Source: Karstenula rhodostoma CBS 690.94 (Eukaryota; Ascomycota; Dothideomycetes; Pleosporales; Didymosphaeriaceae). From it: a stretch of 64,000 bases of DNA. Positions 1 through 11,501 of this stretch are shown one piece after another (position 1 is the first letter of the stretch; every line of letters starts with the position of its first letter). The stretch lies in NCBI GenBank assembly GCA_010093485.1, contig MU001496.1, positions 338,685 to 402,684 of the forward strand. Direction: 5' to 3'. The notes beneath the pieces are model-generated. The model was not told the origin of the DNA. It ran no database searches and saw nothing but the letters and a program-made list of their open reading frames with translations. The position numbers were made by a program, and so were the translations under genes.

Positions 1-333
1 GCGGAAGCGTTCATTCTCCTCATCTTCTATGGTTAGTCTTAGGGTTGTGCTCGATAGCGATGAAATTGTTTTGGGATTGGGCTTTTCAGGAGCTTCAAGC
101 CGGAGCGTGTATGACTCAAATGGTGCGAGCTCGACATCCACATCCTGGCGCTTGAATGATTGGACATGCAAGCCCAGTTCAGGTGCCGATGGTGCTACCG
201 TTTGAGCATTCTTCAGTGCCGATGGGAAGGCTGTGGCTTTCGATTGCTTCGTGTTAGGGTCCTCGAAGCGTTCCAAGCTCTTCAAAGTGATGGTAGTTGC
301 CGTTAAATTGCGAACGGTCAGCGGCGGTGCCAT
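1..333 (-). CDS. N-terminal part of a PI-PLC-X-like phosphodiesterase family protein (runs off the window)
   Basis: An open frame of exactly 111 codons runs from an ATG at 331-333 (minus strand) to the first base with no stop, so only the N-terminus is present. It opens MAPPLTVRNLTATTITLKSL, followed by a region rich in Pro, Ser and charged residues. From memory, an 'xLTIRNLTSTPIxLKxxER' start is typical of a fungal family in which an N-terminal beta-rich segment precedes a phosphatidylinositol-phospholipase-C X-like domain. That catalytic domain would lie left of the window, so the function rests on the N-terminus only. No signal peptide or membrane segment is visible. Alternative: an unrelated hypothetical protein. 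Confidence 0.5.
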   Translation of the reverse strand, partial: MAPPLTVRNLTATTITLKSLERFEDPNTKQSKATAFPSALKNAQTVAPSAPELGLHVQSFKRQDVDVELAPFESYTLRLEAPEKPNPKTISSLSSTTLRLTIEDEENERFR

Positions 334-1048
334 TCAGGGAGAGCCGTCTCGATACAGTAGACGAGACGATATCTTTTAATAGGTGGTTTAGGGTTGAATG
401 CGTGGGGCTGCTCTAAGAATTCGCGAAGACCTCAAGAAATCTACAGTGCGGCCAGAACGAGCGTGATACCCTGATATAAGGAAGATGATGGCTGTAAACC
501 GAAGATTTATCCCAGTGTCGAGGATTGATTTGATGATGCTGATGGAGGAGGATGAGAGGTACGCGTCTGCCAAGCCGGTCTAGCTGCACAGCAAAGATCC
601 TCGACACGAATTCGGCCACAACTTGATTTAATCAAACACTGTATCACCTCTTCTGGAGGAAAAAAGGCATTAAAGACTCTGTCCTAGCATTTTCCATTGT
701 TGTATTCACTCTACTCACAGGAGCACACCGCAAGGGATCATTCAGAGGATTGGTCGCATTGATTCAAGGGAGCCACAAAACGCGCTGCAACCCACAGCTT
801 ACTCCCCTAGCCAAAGCCCTCCTTTGGCTCAAAACTGACCGATATTTATACCGGGTATCGTGCAACTGAAAGATGAAGAAACAATGCCAACCCCACCAGT
901 CCTATACTACAGGATGCAGAATTCTTCTGCGTTCATAACGCCATGTATGCCGCTGACTGACAATAACCCATCCGACACTCGTACTCATCCTTCCTATTGC
1001 AAAAGAGATAAATCACCCACGTTCAATAACGCCTGAAAATGCAAATAT
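334..1048. other. Intergenic: promoter of left-edge gene and 3' flank of the sirtuin gene
   Basis: No convincing coding sequence. Apart from the small inverted repeat next to the left-edge gene, I see only ordinary non-coding sequence. Short ORFs here have no recognisable motif. Confidence 0.6.
345..368. repeat. Perfect 7-bp inverted repeat in the leader of the left-edge gene
   Basis: CGTCTCG at 345-351 and its reverse complement CGAGACG at 362-368 are separated by 10 nt. They lie 12-35 bp upstream of the minus-strand start codon at 333, so a transcript starting further out could form a short hairpin in its 5' leader. A repeat this short can occur by chance. Confidence 0.3.
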
Positions 1049-3007
1049 CTACGAGATGGGTTGCGGATTGAGAAGATTCCCAATGCTCATTCGTGAAGAG
1101 GTCGAGTCCGCTGTGGATGGGCGCGATTCGTTTGTCGGGTGTGACGCATGGAAGTAGTCGTTCTCTTGTCGAATCTGTTCACTTGCCGTCCGTGGCTTGA
1201 CCGGGCTGCTGAACGGTTCCATGGGAGGACGCTCCGGAACGTGGTTATAACGGGAATCAGCATCCGATACAGGTTTGAACACAGTGAATCTGGCTCCACT
1301 TTTTCGTGGGGTCAAGGGATATCTTTTCGGGAGTTGGATTGAGTCTGCGTTCTCATCTTTAGGCACTGCAGCCAGCTGGCCCTTGAGCTTAGGAGGGATG
1401 ACCTTTGCAGTGCTCTTCTTCTGTTTGAAGGCGGTTGTGATTGCCGCGTTGGCCTCCTGCTTGACCTTGGTAGCCTTGCTCTTCGCGCCTGTCGTCTTCT
1501 TCGGTTGAGCCTTTGCTCGTTTGGCTTGGGGTTTGGCATCGGGCTTTCCGGTCATTTGGTCAAACGCATTGACCTTTGCAACGCCCTCAGAAGCCCTTTT
1601 TGTTCCTCTTGCTGTCTTGGAAGGTGTCTCTGGCTCTCCTGGCAAGGCCTGCGATTGTGGGCCAATGCGCGGGCTCTGAGCGGGTGTAGGCATTCCTTGG
1701 ATCTTGAGGACCTTCTTGGGTGTTCCTATCACCACGCAAGGTTTGTGCTTTGGTAGCTCATCGTCGGTAACCTGCTTGTGAACGGGATCGTCCCACTTTT
1801 GCATCGCGGCATGTCGCGCGACCTCATCGCATGGGCCCTGGATAATCAGATCCCAAATGTTCTCCAGCTCTTTACACTTAGGCTCAGGCTCGTTGTTGAT
1901 CCAGATGGTCACGCCATCCTTCCGGTCGCGCACGGTCGCACACATCTCTCGCACGATCCGTCGCACCCCGGGAACCTTCAAAGTTGTGCCCACAACGATA
2001 ACGGCGTCAGGCCTCGTCCGTAAATCAGCTTTAGAGCAGGCACCGATGGCTTCATCGTCCGGGTTGTGCTCGTTGTACAGCACCATGCGCGGTCGAAGGC
2101 GCCCGACACCGTGGCTTCTCTTGTCCACAGCTTGCCTTGCCAGATCATCAGACTGGCAGCTTGGGCAGGCAGGTGGGGCCGGTCCGTCGAAGAGTTCCGG
2201 GTCGAATTCGGTAACTGTGTGGCATTTGGAGCAGACCATGTACTCCAGGCTACCGTGCAGCTGTACAGTCTTGGGCCATGGATTCTTCTTAGGGAGAGGT
2301 ATTTGCGTCTTCAGAGGGGGGAGGGAGGTATCGATGCCGTCGACGTTTTGAGTGTATAGGCGCAGTAGCCTGCCCTCGTGGGCGAGGGTTGCAAGAAGAT
2401 GGTGGAAAGCTGTTGGCTCGGCGTTCTTTGTCTGCTGCGACAATGTGCGCACCATCTCGTGAAAGTTAGAGGTGGAGGAATCATTCTGGTAGACGGACGC
2501 ATCAAAGAGCTCCTTGCCCGAAGAGATACGCTTGCGCTCGTCGCGCAGCGACTTGAAGAGGCCGGTAGAAGATCGGAAATCGGGAATGCCAGCCGAGACT
2601 GAGATGCCAGCACCTGCAATCACGACGATTTTGCGCTTCTTGTGCAGCGTCTTCAGAAGGCGGTCAAGCTGCGGCTTGTCCTCGTCTGTCAGGTCGCGGC
2701 GGAGGTCGAGACGCCGAGTGGTGCGCTCCTTCGGGTCCTCCAGCTTCCGCTTCTTGCAGGGCCGGTCGTCGTCGTCGTTGCTGGATGGAGGTGAGGGCAT
2801 GTTCTCGGGAGCGGGCGACGCCTTGGCCGAAGAGCGGTTGGAGGATGATGGGGAGGGGTACGGGCGGCGGCCAGTGAGCGCGCGCGACATTTCTGAAAGT
2901 TCGGAGTCGGAAAGATCAGAGAGGCTCGAGTCGGAGGCGGCAGGAGAAGGTGCGGACGAAGGCACAGAGCTCAATGGCGAGCTCGGCGGCTGCGTGAGCC
3001 AGTTCAT
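1049..3007 (-). CDS. Sir2-family NAD-dependent protein deacetylase, Hst3/Hst4 type
   Basis: Intronless, 652 aa. The first ATG is at 3007; the frame extends upstream only through non-ATG codons. After a Ser/Pro-rich and basic N-terminus (about 1-120), the sirtuin core shows the NAD-binding segment GAGISVSAGIPDFRS (132-146), TQNVDGID (219-226), catalytic His251 in VQLHGSL, four zinc-binding cysteines (C259, C262, C281, C284) and VVGTTLKVPGVRRIV (338-352). The 'KVPGV+RIV' version is characteristic of the Hst3/Hst4 branch. In yeasts that branch removes acetyl from histone H3 Lys56 and supports genome stability and silencing. The long C-terminal tail (about 410-652) is Lys/Ala/Pro-rich and probably disordered, with many basic clusters that fit nuclear location. 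It is divergent to MED16. Family assignment is firm; substrate is inferred from the subfamily. Confidence 0.93.
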   Translation of the reverse strand: MNWLTQPPSSPLSSVPSSAPSPAASDSSLSDLSDSELSEMSRALTGRRPYPSPSSSNRSSAKASPAPENMPSPPSSNDDDDRPCKKRKLEDPKERTTRRLDLRRDLTDEDKPQLDRLLKTLHKKRKIVVIAGAGISVSAGIPDFRSSTGLFKSLRDERKRISSGKELFDASVYQNDSSTSNFHEMVRTLSQQTKNAEPTAFHHLLATLAHEGRLLRLYTQNVDGIDTSLPPLKTQIPLPKKNPWPKTVQLHGSLEYMVCSKCHTVTEFDPELFDGPAPPACPSCQSDDLARQAVDKRSHGVGRLRPRMVLYNEHNPDDEAIGACSKADLRTRPDAVIVVGTTLKVPGVRRIVREMCATVRDRKDGVTIWINNEPEPKCKELENIWDLIIQGPCDEVARHAAMQKWDDPVHKQVTDDELPKHKPCVVIGTPKKVLKIQGMPTPAQSPRIGPQSQALPGEPETPSKTARGTKRASEGVAKVNAFDQMTGKPDAKPQAKRAKAQPKKTTGAKSKATKVKQEANAAITTAFKQKKSTAKVIPPKLKGQLAAVPKDENADSIQLPKRYPLTPRKSGARFTVFKPVSDADSRYNHVPERPPMEPFSSPVKPRTASEQIRQENDYFHASHPTNESRPSTADSTSSRMSIGNLLNPQPIS

Positions 3008-4230
3008 GGTGAGCAACGGAAGGCGCGGCCGGGGAGCGTGCAGAAAATGGTACAACAGGTACAATAGGGAACAGCAGTCGCTCAAGGGCGGGGCGGTCGT
3101 CCGGTGGTGTGAAGCGGCGGGCAGCGGCTGGCAGACAGCGGCTTGCAGACAGCGTAAAAGCGAGCTCCAGGTGCCGTCCAGGTTCTGCGCAATTGTCGAG
3201 CGCAGGAAATTAGGCTCGGTTTCCTATCTCATGAGGGCGCGCAGCTAGCGCGACAGCTATGCATCAGGCGCGCGTTGCGGCGCGCGTGGAGGGGGTGTGC
3301 GGGCGTGTGAAAGGGAGGAGGTTGGGTTGCAGCTGCCGCAGAGGGATGAGATGACGGGGCGGGAGTCGCTAGACGCAATGTTGGAAGGGTCCGGGCGCTT
3401 TTGTTTACTCCTCCGGTCCCGCGACCTGCTCCAAATCTGTCAGAGTTCACTGGCCTTTTAGCTGCCAATTGTGCACATTATGCGGCTGTACAAAGTACAA
3501 ACCATGGCGCATCACGGCACTTTGGCTCTCTGTTTGCGGCTTCCACGTCCCGTCGTGTTGGCTGGCCGCCGACAACGGCTATGACGATTGTGCGATGCGC
3601 AACTGCGCCGACACACTGCGCTGTCTGTCCGCTGGTCTTTGCTCTGGCGTTATGTGCCCTGGTCGAGCACGACTGGAAGCCCATTGTGCCGCATCGGCAG
3701 ATTTGAAACCGTGGACTCGACTCGAGGACGATGTCTTGCGATCCACAGACGGCAAGCTCCTCCAGCAGAGGAGCAACGGCGCCAGTTCAATCGCGGCTGC
3801 AATCCAGAACATCTTACTCAACTGACTGCTCTGTTTTGTATTTCCCTTCAGGCTTTGCGCCTTCGACTGAATTCATCCTCAAGGGGAAAGTCGACATGGC
3901 TACATCACACGAGAGTCTCACGAACGAGCAACGCACCGCCACAACTGTGGCTGGAGGTGTTGCTAGCCGCATTGGCTCTGCGCTAGGGCTCGAACCAATC
4001 AGTTGTTCGCATTCGCATCGTCAACCTTCACATGTCGCTACGAGGCCTCAACATCCTCTCCTCTCTTCTTGCCTATCAATTCTCACCATCGGTTTTCGAG
4101 ATACCCGGCGCTCTTCGCCACGTCGAGTTCAATCTGATGCCGTCGGCCCCGCAATCGAGAGCGTCTCTGTCTCGTTTACTGTAGTCTTCACTCTGTTTTC
4201 TGCCTCGCCTCGCATGCCCCGTCGGCCACC
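3008..4230. other. Divergent intergenic region between the sirtuin and MED16
   Basis: About 1.2 kb serving as upstream DNA for both genes. Several overlapping short ORFs exist on both strands, but none shows a domain, a splice chain or a signal peptide, so I call no gene. The segment before 4230 is pyrimidine-rich, which fits a fungal leader. Confidence 0.5.
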
Positions 4231-7200
4231 ATGGAAGACCAAACATACAACAGCATGGATGTCGACGACCTATTTGGAGATTCGGAGCAGGTCACGTTGC
4301 GTTCAATGAACATCTCTGCAGCCCCACCTGTGAAAGGACTTGCAAAGAGGCTCGATGAGCTAGCCACGAGCGGATGTTGCTCGTAAGTCAAATCTTGCCA
4401 CTCCACTCTCAGGATCCATTGATACATCACAGCGGGTGAAGGAAAACACTGGGGCCATTGGCGGGGGCTCCTCCCTACAAAAACCCCCGTTTTCCTGCAC
4501 CCGCTGTGCATGGGTCTTACCTCGTTTCCCAGGTACGACTGCCCTGTCTTCAGTTAGGCTGATCCTGCTACAGGAGGATAGCATGGTCAAAAAACGGCTG
4601 CATCGCATACATCACCCCAGACGGTCTCGGCGTAAACCTGAGGGTCTTCTCCCGGAACAGTTCGACTGAGAAATGGGACCTGGGCGCAGATGTTCATCTT
4701 GATGTTCCGCATCAAAACGATGAATTCCCTCTGGTGCATCTTTCCTGGAGCCACCTGGGCAATGATCTTGCCGTGGTCAACGCAGCCGGCCACGTAATGA
4801 TTTTCTCCTGCGCGATGGTTCTAGACCGCATGAACTTCACACGAACAGAGCTGTCTCAGTCTGACAACGAAATTGACGCTGTAGTGGGCATGCACTGGCT
4901 TGCAATCTACCCCTACGAGCAGAAGGTGAATAACTGGAGATTCTTGTGTAAGGAATGGTGCTAATGACTGCAGAATCACATCGCATGGTCAGCAAACAAG
5001 AACGGTGAGAAGTGGAATTTCAACATCACTTCGCAGATGTTCAGGGACATGCACCACGCCGTTGACCAAAAGGCGTGCTTGGTATACCTGATGAGGAAGG
5101 GCGACCTCAAGCTCCGCTTCCAGCAGCCAGACAGCAGCTGGTCAGAGGTCTCTATCTCGTTGAGAGCCATCCTGTCGACCAAAGAAACATTCACACACGC
5201 TGCTTTCGCTTCAGATAATGGTGTGTTACTCCTTGTTGTCAAGTACGACAACTAACTTGCGCAGATAATAAACTTTTGATGGCCACCTACGACGTGTCTC
5301 ATCGTCTGTATCTCTACAGGATAGAAGCTGTATGGACCATTCCGCAACAGCTGGATCGAACCCATTTAAAGGTGTACGAGAAGCCAGAGCTCCAAGTGAC
5401 CGAGATCATGACCGAAGACAATTGCCATCCTGCCATGATCGACAGCAGCGGACTGCCAGGCGGCTCGGAATCCAAGGTCCCAGTCTCTGCTCAATTAACG
5501 CATCTTGATTTCCTTCCTATCACGCCAGAAGAGGGCGACGGATCTGTACCCACCATCCAAGCCATTTTCGTAACTCCACCAAACATAGTCACGGTTGACC
5601 AGACACATCCACAATCAAGCCCTTCAAGCATAGTCGCCAAGTGGGAGGTGCACCAGACCGAGCAAAACCAGCTGCATGCCAGTCTTGACAAGGTCACTTC
5701 GAAGAAGAAGAGTGTGGGCTCCGTGCCTGCGCGCACGATTTGGCAACTAAGGAGGCAAGCGGACACGATGACACAGATGAACCAGGTCATCCTATCATGC
5801 ATCCCATTGTGGTACAGCATGATCCTCGCTTTCTGCTACAGCGACGGTACCGTCGAATTGAAAAAGCGCAAGACTCAAGAAACTATCACGCCAGACTACA
5901 ACACTGAGGCGGTCTCTTCAATGGCCCAGGCCGGGTTCACGTTCCCCACGCTCGACTCTTCACTCAACGTCGCTTTATCGCCGAACCACTGCATCGCAGC
6001 ATGTATGCAACAAGACGGAAAGATCAAGCTACACCCTACACAATACAACTACGGCTCCCTCGCAATCGACGACAAGGACCAAAGCCAGTCCGCATCGGCC
6101 GCACTAGCCGCCCTCGTCCTCCAGCACACCACCGCAGCCAACCAATACTTCTGCAGCGACGACATCTTCTCCGTCATGGGACCGCTCAGCGAAGAGCACA
6201 AGCGCGACTTCATCATCCTCATGTTCCAAGCCCTCAACGTGAAGATCGACTGCGGCATCGTCGATGACGGCAATAACCAGAACCACCTCATTCTGCTCGG
6301 CCGCTCCCCCTTCTTCGTCAAGACGCTCTCCGCACTGCACCTCCTCGGTCTCCAAGGCAGCGTCGACAGATCCCTCACCAGCAAAATGGCCTGGATGGTG
6401 CTCAACATCAAATACGTCACACAGATCATAACAACAATCGCCCGCATGCACGGAAACATCGACAAGAACGCCGTCCGTGCCGAGGTCGTCCCCCAAATCG
6501 CCGGCATCTGCCGCTGGATCATGCACTTCATGGTCTTCCTCATCGACGAGATGATCCAGATCGGGCAGGAATTCCAGCGCATGCCAGCGTCGTCGATAAC
6601 GCCGCAGCTCCTACAGGAGAAGTTCGCAGCCATGAACAAGCCCGCGCTGCTGCTACTCCTCAGCAGCTTCCCCCGCATGATGATGAAGCTCTGGGCCAGC
6701 CCCATCCAGTGGGTCCAGCGCACCGCCTACGGCTACATCCAGAACAGCAACGCCTCCCCCGAGATGCGCAAGCTCTACTTCCCGCTGCACCAGGCCCTCA
6801 CCGAGGTGCCCCTCGACTGGCGCCACTTCGAGGCCCTCATCAGCGAAGCCCAGCACCTCGTCCGCTCGTGCTACAAACAGGCCAACGCCTCCGCCGACGA
6901 CCGCGACGCCGTCGAGCGCGAGCTCCTCCTCGGCCGCATCCCCCCAATACTGTTCCCCGCTGCCCGCCGCCTCGTCACAGACACCCTCTTCGCCGAGCCC
7001 CCCTCCCAGGGCGCCCAGGGCACCTGTCTCGCTGATAAAGTCGACATGGCTAAGATCCTCTTCTTCGACAGCACCTGGCTCGGCCTGACCACCTCCAAGC
7101 GCGCCGCACACTGGTTCGACTCCCACGTCGTGGACGTCTGCCAGAAAATGGTCATCCGCGGCACCGGCGCCCACACGCATTCGCTCGTGGGCCGGAGCGA

Positions 7201-7402
7201 TAGCATTCAGAGCGGTGCGCTGGCCGAGGACCCGAAGAGGAAGAGGCAGGTGAGGAAGTGTGTGAGGTGTGGCGCGTACATGGAGGATGTGATGCTGGGG
7301 TTGCCCGGGTATGCGCAGGCGCATGTGAGTTGGTTGATGGGCGTTGCGAAGCACTGTGTGTGTGGGAATAGCTGGATGCTTGCGCCGGAGACGAAGAAGT
7401 GA
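4231..7402 (+). CDS. MED16: Mediator complex subunit 16 (MED16/Sin4)
   Basis: Four exons, 4231-4382, 4574-4925, 4974-5220 and 5265-7402, give 962 aa; all three introns are GT-AG and phase-consistent. The protein is a tail-module subunit of Mediator, which relays signals from DNA-bound activators to RNA polymerase II in the nucleus. The N-terminal half begins with the typical 'IAWSKNGCIAYI' strand and continues as WD40/beta-propeller-like repeats; the C-terminal half is helical. The C-terminus has paired cysteines (CVRCGAY, then CVCGNSW) in the conserved tail 'LPGYAQAHVSWLMG'. Length is normal for filamentous fungi. The ATG at 4231 sits in the context GCCACCATGG and is followed by an acidic 'DVDDLFGD' segment. 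The C-terminal exon is strikingly GC-rich at third positions, which produces long antisense ORFs. Convergent with OLA1. Confidence 0.92.
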
Positions 7403-7664
7403 GGAGAGGGCATGCTTGTCTAGTACTATGATATTTTTTCCTTCGAGGCGGACAGGGAAACTGGGTTTTATAGATCACATGAATTTAATATGGATAGCAG
7501 GAGTAGACGCTTCATGTGTGTTGCGTTCAAATACGGACATTTCTATTTGACTTTTTGGTTTCGTGACACGCTCATTAGGAGCGCTTCCTCGTGAGATCAG
7601 ATAGCCCGCTACAGGGTACCGGGCGCCGAAGCATCAAAACTCGCAACTACTGAAGCTATCACAT

Positions 7665-9141
7665 CTAACCCTTGGCAGCGCCAGCCTTGACGAGCACGAT
7701 GTCACCATCCTCAACGACGTAGTCCTTGCCCTTGGTCATGATCTTGCCCTTGGCCTTCACCGACGCCTCGTCACCCTCCTCCCGAAGGACCTTGTAGTTG
7801 TACACGACTACCTGAATGAACGTCTTCTCGAAGTCGCCGTGAATGACACCAGCAGCCTGGGGTGCTTTTGTGCCGTTCCTGAGAGTCCATTGCCTGACCT
7901 CGTCGGTGCCGGTTGTGAAGAAGCTGCCGAGGTTGAGGGCCTTGCGCATAGTGACGACGATCTTGGGGAGCGCCGACTTGGTGCCAATGGCTTCGCACTC
8001 CTTGGCGGCCTCCTCTTCGGTCATGGCACCGAGGCGCTCTTCTAGCGAGACGGACACGGGGATGACCGGGTCACCTTGTGTGTTCTCCTTCACCCATTGG
8101 GCGATCTTGGGAAGGTTCTTGTTCTTCTGGCGGATGTAGTCCTTCTCGCTCAGGTTGACGAGGTAGACGACAGGCTTTGCGGACAGGAGGAAGAGCGGGT
8201 TGATGTGTTCGACCTTTAAGTAATTAGCGCAGAACTCTCACAGGTTCATGTGGAAGTGAATGAGTGAGGAGGTAGTCAGAATCGGACGTCATCTCATAAA
8301 GCCCTGGCGTTACTAGGGCATCAAAGAGCTGGGATTATAGAGCAGTCGCTCTTTTTCATCTTTCGGGGAAATGTGGGTTGAGAAAAAAAATTGCCACATA
8401 CCTGCTTGGGGCTCCAGTTCTTCCGGCGGACGTCGATGCCGTCCTTCAGCATCTGCAGGACCTCCTCTACGGTGGCCTGCTCCTCCTTGAGCTTCTTCAT
8501 CTCCAAGCTCTGGCCGCCTCTCCGCGTCTCCTTGATGAGCTTCTCCAGGGACTTCTCAACGAACTCGATGTCCTTGAGACGGAGCTCCTCGCTGATGATG
8601 TTCAAGTCACGAACAGGGTCGACATCACCCTCGACGTGAATGATCTCGGCGTCGTCGAAACACCGCACGACCTGGAAGATGGCATCGACAGCGCGGATGT
8701 GCGACAAGAAGGCGTTTCCAAGGCCGGCACCAGTTGAGGCACCCTTGGTCAGGCCGGCGATATCGTACACGGTCAAGTTGGCAGGCACGACCGACTTGGG
8801 CTTGTAGTGCTCGACGAGCCAGTCGAAGCGCTCATCGGGAACGATGACACGCGCCTCTTCGGGGTCGATTGTGGCATACGGAAAGTTCTGCGCGGGTCAA
8901 TGCGCGTCGACGACGGGAGCAGAGGGTGCGACTTACGGCAGGGTTGCCAAGATGGCACTTTGTGATGGCCTGGAACAGCGTCGATTTACCGACGTTCGCA
9001 AGCCCGACCTGGCGTCTACTGTTAACGTGAGAACGTGGCAACCACGACGCGAGGGCGCCTACTCACGATGCCGCTCTTCAGACTGTTGCCGGGCCGGCCG
9101 AGGAGCACCTTCTCCTCTACCACGTTTTTCTTGGGAGGCAT
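7665..9141 (-). CDS. OLA1: Obg-like ATPase 1 (OLA1/YchF family)
   Basis: Minus-strand exons 9067-9141, 8937-9008, 8402-8887 and 7665-8213 give 393 aa, the standard length for eukaryotic OLA1. The chain reads [20 protein letters not shown], then the P-loop GLANVGKST across the first junction, the switch region [10 protein letters not shown] followed by GAGLGN, and the G4-like motif NLSEKDY, where a Glu replaces the usual Asp (this makes the family prefer ATP to GTP). The C-terminus is a TGS domain ending in '[17 protein letters not shown]'. A coiled-coil/helical insert sits at about 190-260. OLA1 is a cytosolic, ribosome-associated P-loop NTPase linked to translation control and stress responses. 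All three introns are GT-AG. The gene is divergent from the PPPDE gene. Identity is very secure. Confidence 0.95.
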
Positions 9142-9770
9142 CTTCTTTGGCTTCGAGGCACCGCGCGCGTGTGTGCGGGCTGATGTGGTGAAGCTGACGC
9201 GAAGGTTGGATGAAAAATTAAGTGCGGCAGAAAAGTCGATGGCAGTGCTTGCCGCCGGTCGGGTAAGGGTGGGTATCACAGAAGAAAAGGAAAAAACGAG
9301 GTGCCGTGAGCGCGACGTGGTGAAGGAAAGAAGGGAGGGGCAGCTAAAAGACAGCCCCTCTACTGCAGCAGAAAACGCTTTCGTAATGAACGATTGGGCT
9401 GCAGGTTGGTTAACAAATTCGGCTGGGTTCCGTGGGTCGCTTTTAAGGAAGCCGCTAACCAGTCTGGGCCAGCAGCTGGCGCGAGCTCAACATCTCCCAG
9501 CGTTGTCTCCGCTGTCTCACATCCCCCGCATACTCGAACTCGCTCCTCTCCTGAAGGGCTGGTCCCGTCCTTCACCCTTCACACTGCCCTCTCCTGCATA
9601 TCCCTACTCACCAACCCGGCGGTTGCCTCCTCAATTGACATCCATGCCTCCCGTTGCCTGATAGGTGCTCGGTGTGAGCTGAGCAAACGAACGTAGTACC
9701 GTGGCGCACCAGACTACGGCGCATATAATAGCGAAGCCATAGCTTGACACAACACATCACACCATACGAT
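9142..9770. other. Divergent intergenic region between OLA1 and the PPPDE peptidase gene
   Basis: About 0.6 kb of shared upstream DNA. Short ORFs overlap on both strands without recognisable features. A TATA-like 'GCATATAATA' at 9721-9730 lies 41-50 bp before the PPPDE start codon. Confidence 0.45.
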
Positions 9771-10680
9771 ATGTCTTCTTCCACACGCCCCAAACCGGCC
9801 CGCAAGAGCTCCTCGAACCACCGCAGCACGCTTTCACTGCAGAAGACGGAGATAAAGATACACATATACGACCTGCTACCCCCAGGCAAGGTGTCGACAG
9901 TCCTATGGGCTATCGGTAGCTCTCTCCTGCATACGGGTGTCGTTATTGGCGACAGGGAGTACGCGTACGGTGGGCACGACCAGCGCGGCGTCAGTGGAGT
10001 CTACTACACAAAGCCTCGTCAAGAACCACCAGGCGGCACCTTTCGACAAGCGCTTCTGCATGGCTTCTCCTTTCGGCCGCAAGAAGATCTGGACGCCATA
10101 ATACACGAGGTAGCATGTCCAGGCTGCTCTTCAAACAAGACCTCGGCTAACGGCGACAGGCCTCGCAAGAATTCATGGGAACCTCATACAACCTCCTCAC
10201 CAAGAACTGCAACCACTTCACCTCCTACCTCTGCGAGAAGCTCACCGGTCGCTCCGCTCCAAGTTGGCTGAATCGCGCCGCTAGCATAGGCGTAGCCCTT
10301 CCATGCGGTGTGTACCTACCCTTTCACTCTGATGGTTACCGCAGCTGACAGGCCTAGTCGTGCCACGGGAATGGATATCGCCACCGGATCATGATACTGC
10401 GGATGGAGAGCTCCTTGACGAGGACTTCGAAGACGAAAGATCGTCTATGCTGCGACACGATGAACAGAGACGGCGGCTGCGGGCCACCGAGGACGACGCG
10501 CAGGACTGGGAGGAAGCGCAGACGGAGAGGATATCTGGCGTTAGCGGTGGAAGTGACCAAAGAGGCCCAAGAGGGCATCCTCGGTATTCGTCCGCAGACG
10601 CACCAAGAATCGTCAAGGACACCGAGAATCGGGCGATACCTGCTGCCGAGAGAGCACCGCTCCCCAGGAGAATAACATGA
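9771..10680 (+). CDS. PPPDE-fold thiol peptidase (DeSI-like deSUMOylating/deubiquitinating isopeptidase)
   Basis: Three exons, 9771-10109, 10160-10307 and 10352-10680, give 271 aa. The PPPDE (DUF862) domain covers about residues 27-165: 'IKIHIYDL' at the start, the catalytic His54 in LLHTGVVIGDREYAYGG, and the catalytic Cys130 in TKNCNHFT, which is completed across the first exon junction. The order His then Cys is the family's permuted papain-like dyad. Known relatives (DeSI-1/2) cleave SUMO or ubiquitin isopeptide bonds in the cytosol or nucleus. The remaining 100 residues are acidic, rich in Arg and Ser, and probably disordered. The substrate (SUMO or ubiquitin) cannot be told from sequence. 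Convergent with uS11m, with only 185 bp between stop codons. Confidence 0.9.
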
Positions 10681-10865
10681 CAATCCGTCGATATCTTCTC
10701 GCTTCATGTGCCCGCCCTGTTGATACAATGTCCATATGCTACAATGTGCCTGTACTCCAGTGATGCGATATAGTACAAGTATCCTCCACCACAAGTGATA
10801 TGGCTGAAAACCGCCGAGGCCAATATACAAGTATTCCCCACGAATCCATTCTCCCTAAACACAGT

Positions 10866-11501
10866 CTAACCCAGCCTCCTCGGCTTCTTGCTCCTCGTTC
10901 CACCAAACTTCAACCGCGTCGAGTCGGAGAGCTTGTTGATCAACGGCCGTATGTCCTTCCCTTCGCTTCCCAATATCGCCTTTGTCACAGCCTCTCTTCC
11001 CTTGCCAAAGCCTCGGTACGCTAGCTCAATCTTCTTGATCCTCGGCAACCAGCCCATGTCCTTTATTCTCAGCATGACAAAAGCTGTGAGCTGATATGCT
11101 GCGTCGTACGAGCCGCGTCCAGCCTTCTTGAAGCCAATGTTGCCGCACGAGACCGAGACCATGGGGTTACGCGACGGATCGGTGAGCGTGATGTGTGTGT
11201 TGTGCTTGTGCGCGTAGATGTGAAGGTGGTGCCGATCGTCCTCTTCCCATTCCCCCTTGGCCAGATTGCCGAAGTCGGCATTGGGGTTATTCGGGATGAC
11301 GCTTCCCAGAGAGTTCGCGCGGTTGAACATGTTCTGGTCGATGGCTGCGAGGTTCTTGTCCATGGAGGAGTCCCCTTTGAGTGCGGCGAGCGCATGGCTC
11401 TGAGAGAGGGGCCGCGCGAGCGCAGGTGTCCTGGTAGAGAGCGGGGTGCGACATGACGCGCAGACGGAGCGGAAGGCGCGTAACGCGGTGGAATTGGCCA
11501 T
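10866..11501 (-). CDS. MRPS18: Mitochondrial small-subunit ribosomal protein uS11m
   Basis: Intronless, 211 aa from the ATG at 11501 (MANSTALRAFRSVCASCRTP), which begins a basic, Ser/Arg-rich mitochondrial presequence; codons further upstream are not needed. The C-terminal about 115 residues are the S11 fold: 'HIYAHKHNTHITLTDPSRNP', 'VSCGNIGFKKAGRGSYDAAYQ', and the basic end 'LKFGGTRSKKPRRLG'. uS11 lies in the platform of the small subunit near the mRNA exit. In yeast nomenclature this is Mrps18. It shares a short (241 bp) divergent promoter with TIM44, another mitochondrial protein, which could allow co-regulation. Confidence 0.93.
   Translation of the reverse strand: MANSTALRAFRSVCASCRTPLSTRTPALARPLSQSHALAALKGDSSMDKNLAAIDQNMFNRANSLGSVIPNNPNADFGNLAKGEWEEDDRHHLHIYAHKHNTHITLTDPSRNPMVSVSCGNIGFKKAGRGSYDAAYQLTAFVMLRIKDMGWLPRIKKIELAYRGFGKGREAVTKAILGSEGKDIRPLINKLSDSTRLKFGGTRSKKPRRLG

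Noticed and set aside
2514..3248. Plus-strand ORF of 244 codons over the sirtuin N-terminus
   Set aside because: Antisense shadow of a Ser/Arg-rich coding region; the translation is Arg/Ser low complexity.
3401..4309. Several plus-strand ORFs upstream of and overlapping the MED16 start
   Set aside because: No motifs; the longest runs through the MED16 first exon in a different frame.
6049..7354. Two long minus-strand ORFs (224 and 233 codons) within the MED16 region
   Set aside because: They are antisense to the GC-rich last exon of MED16, whose third-position bias creates open reverse frames; their translations are low-complexity and match no family.
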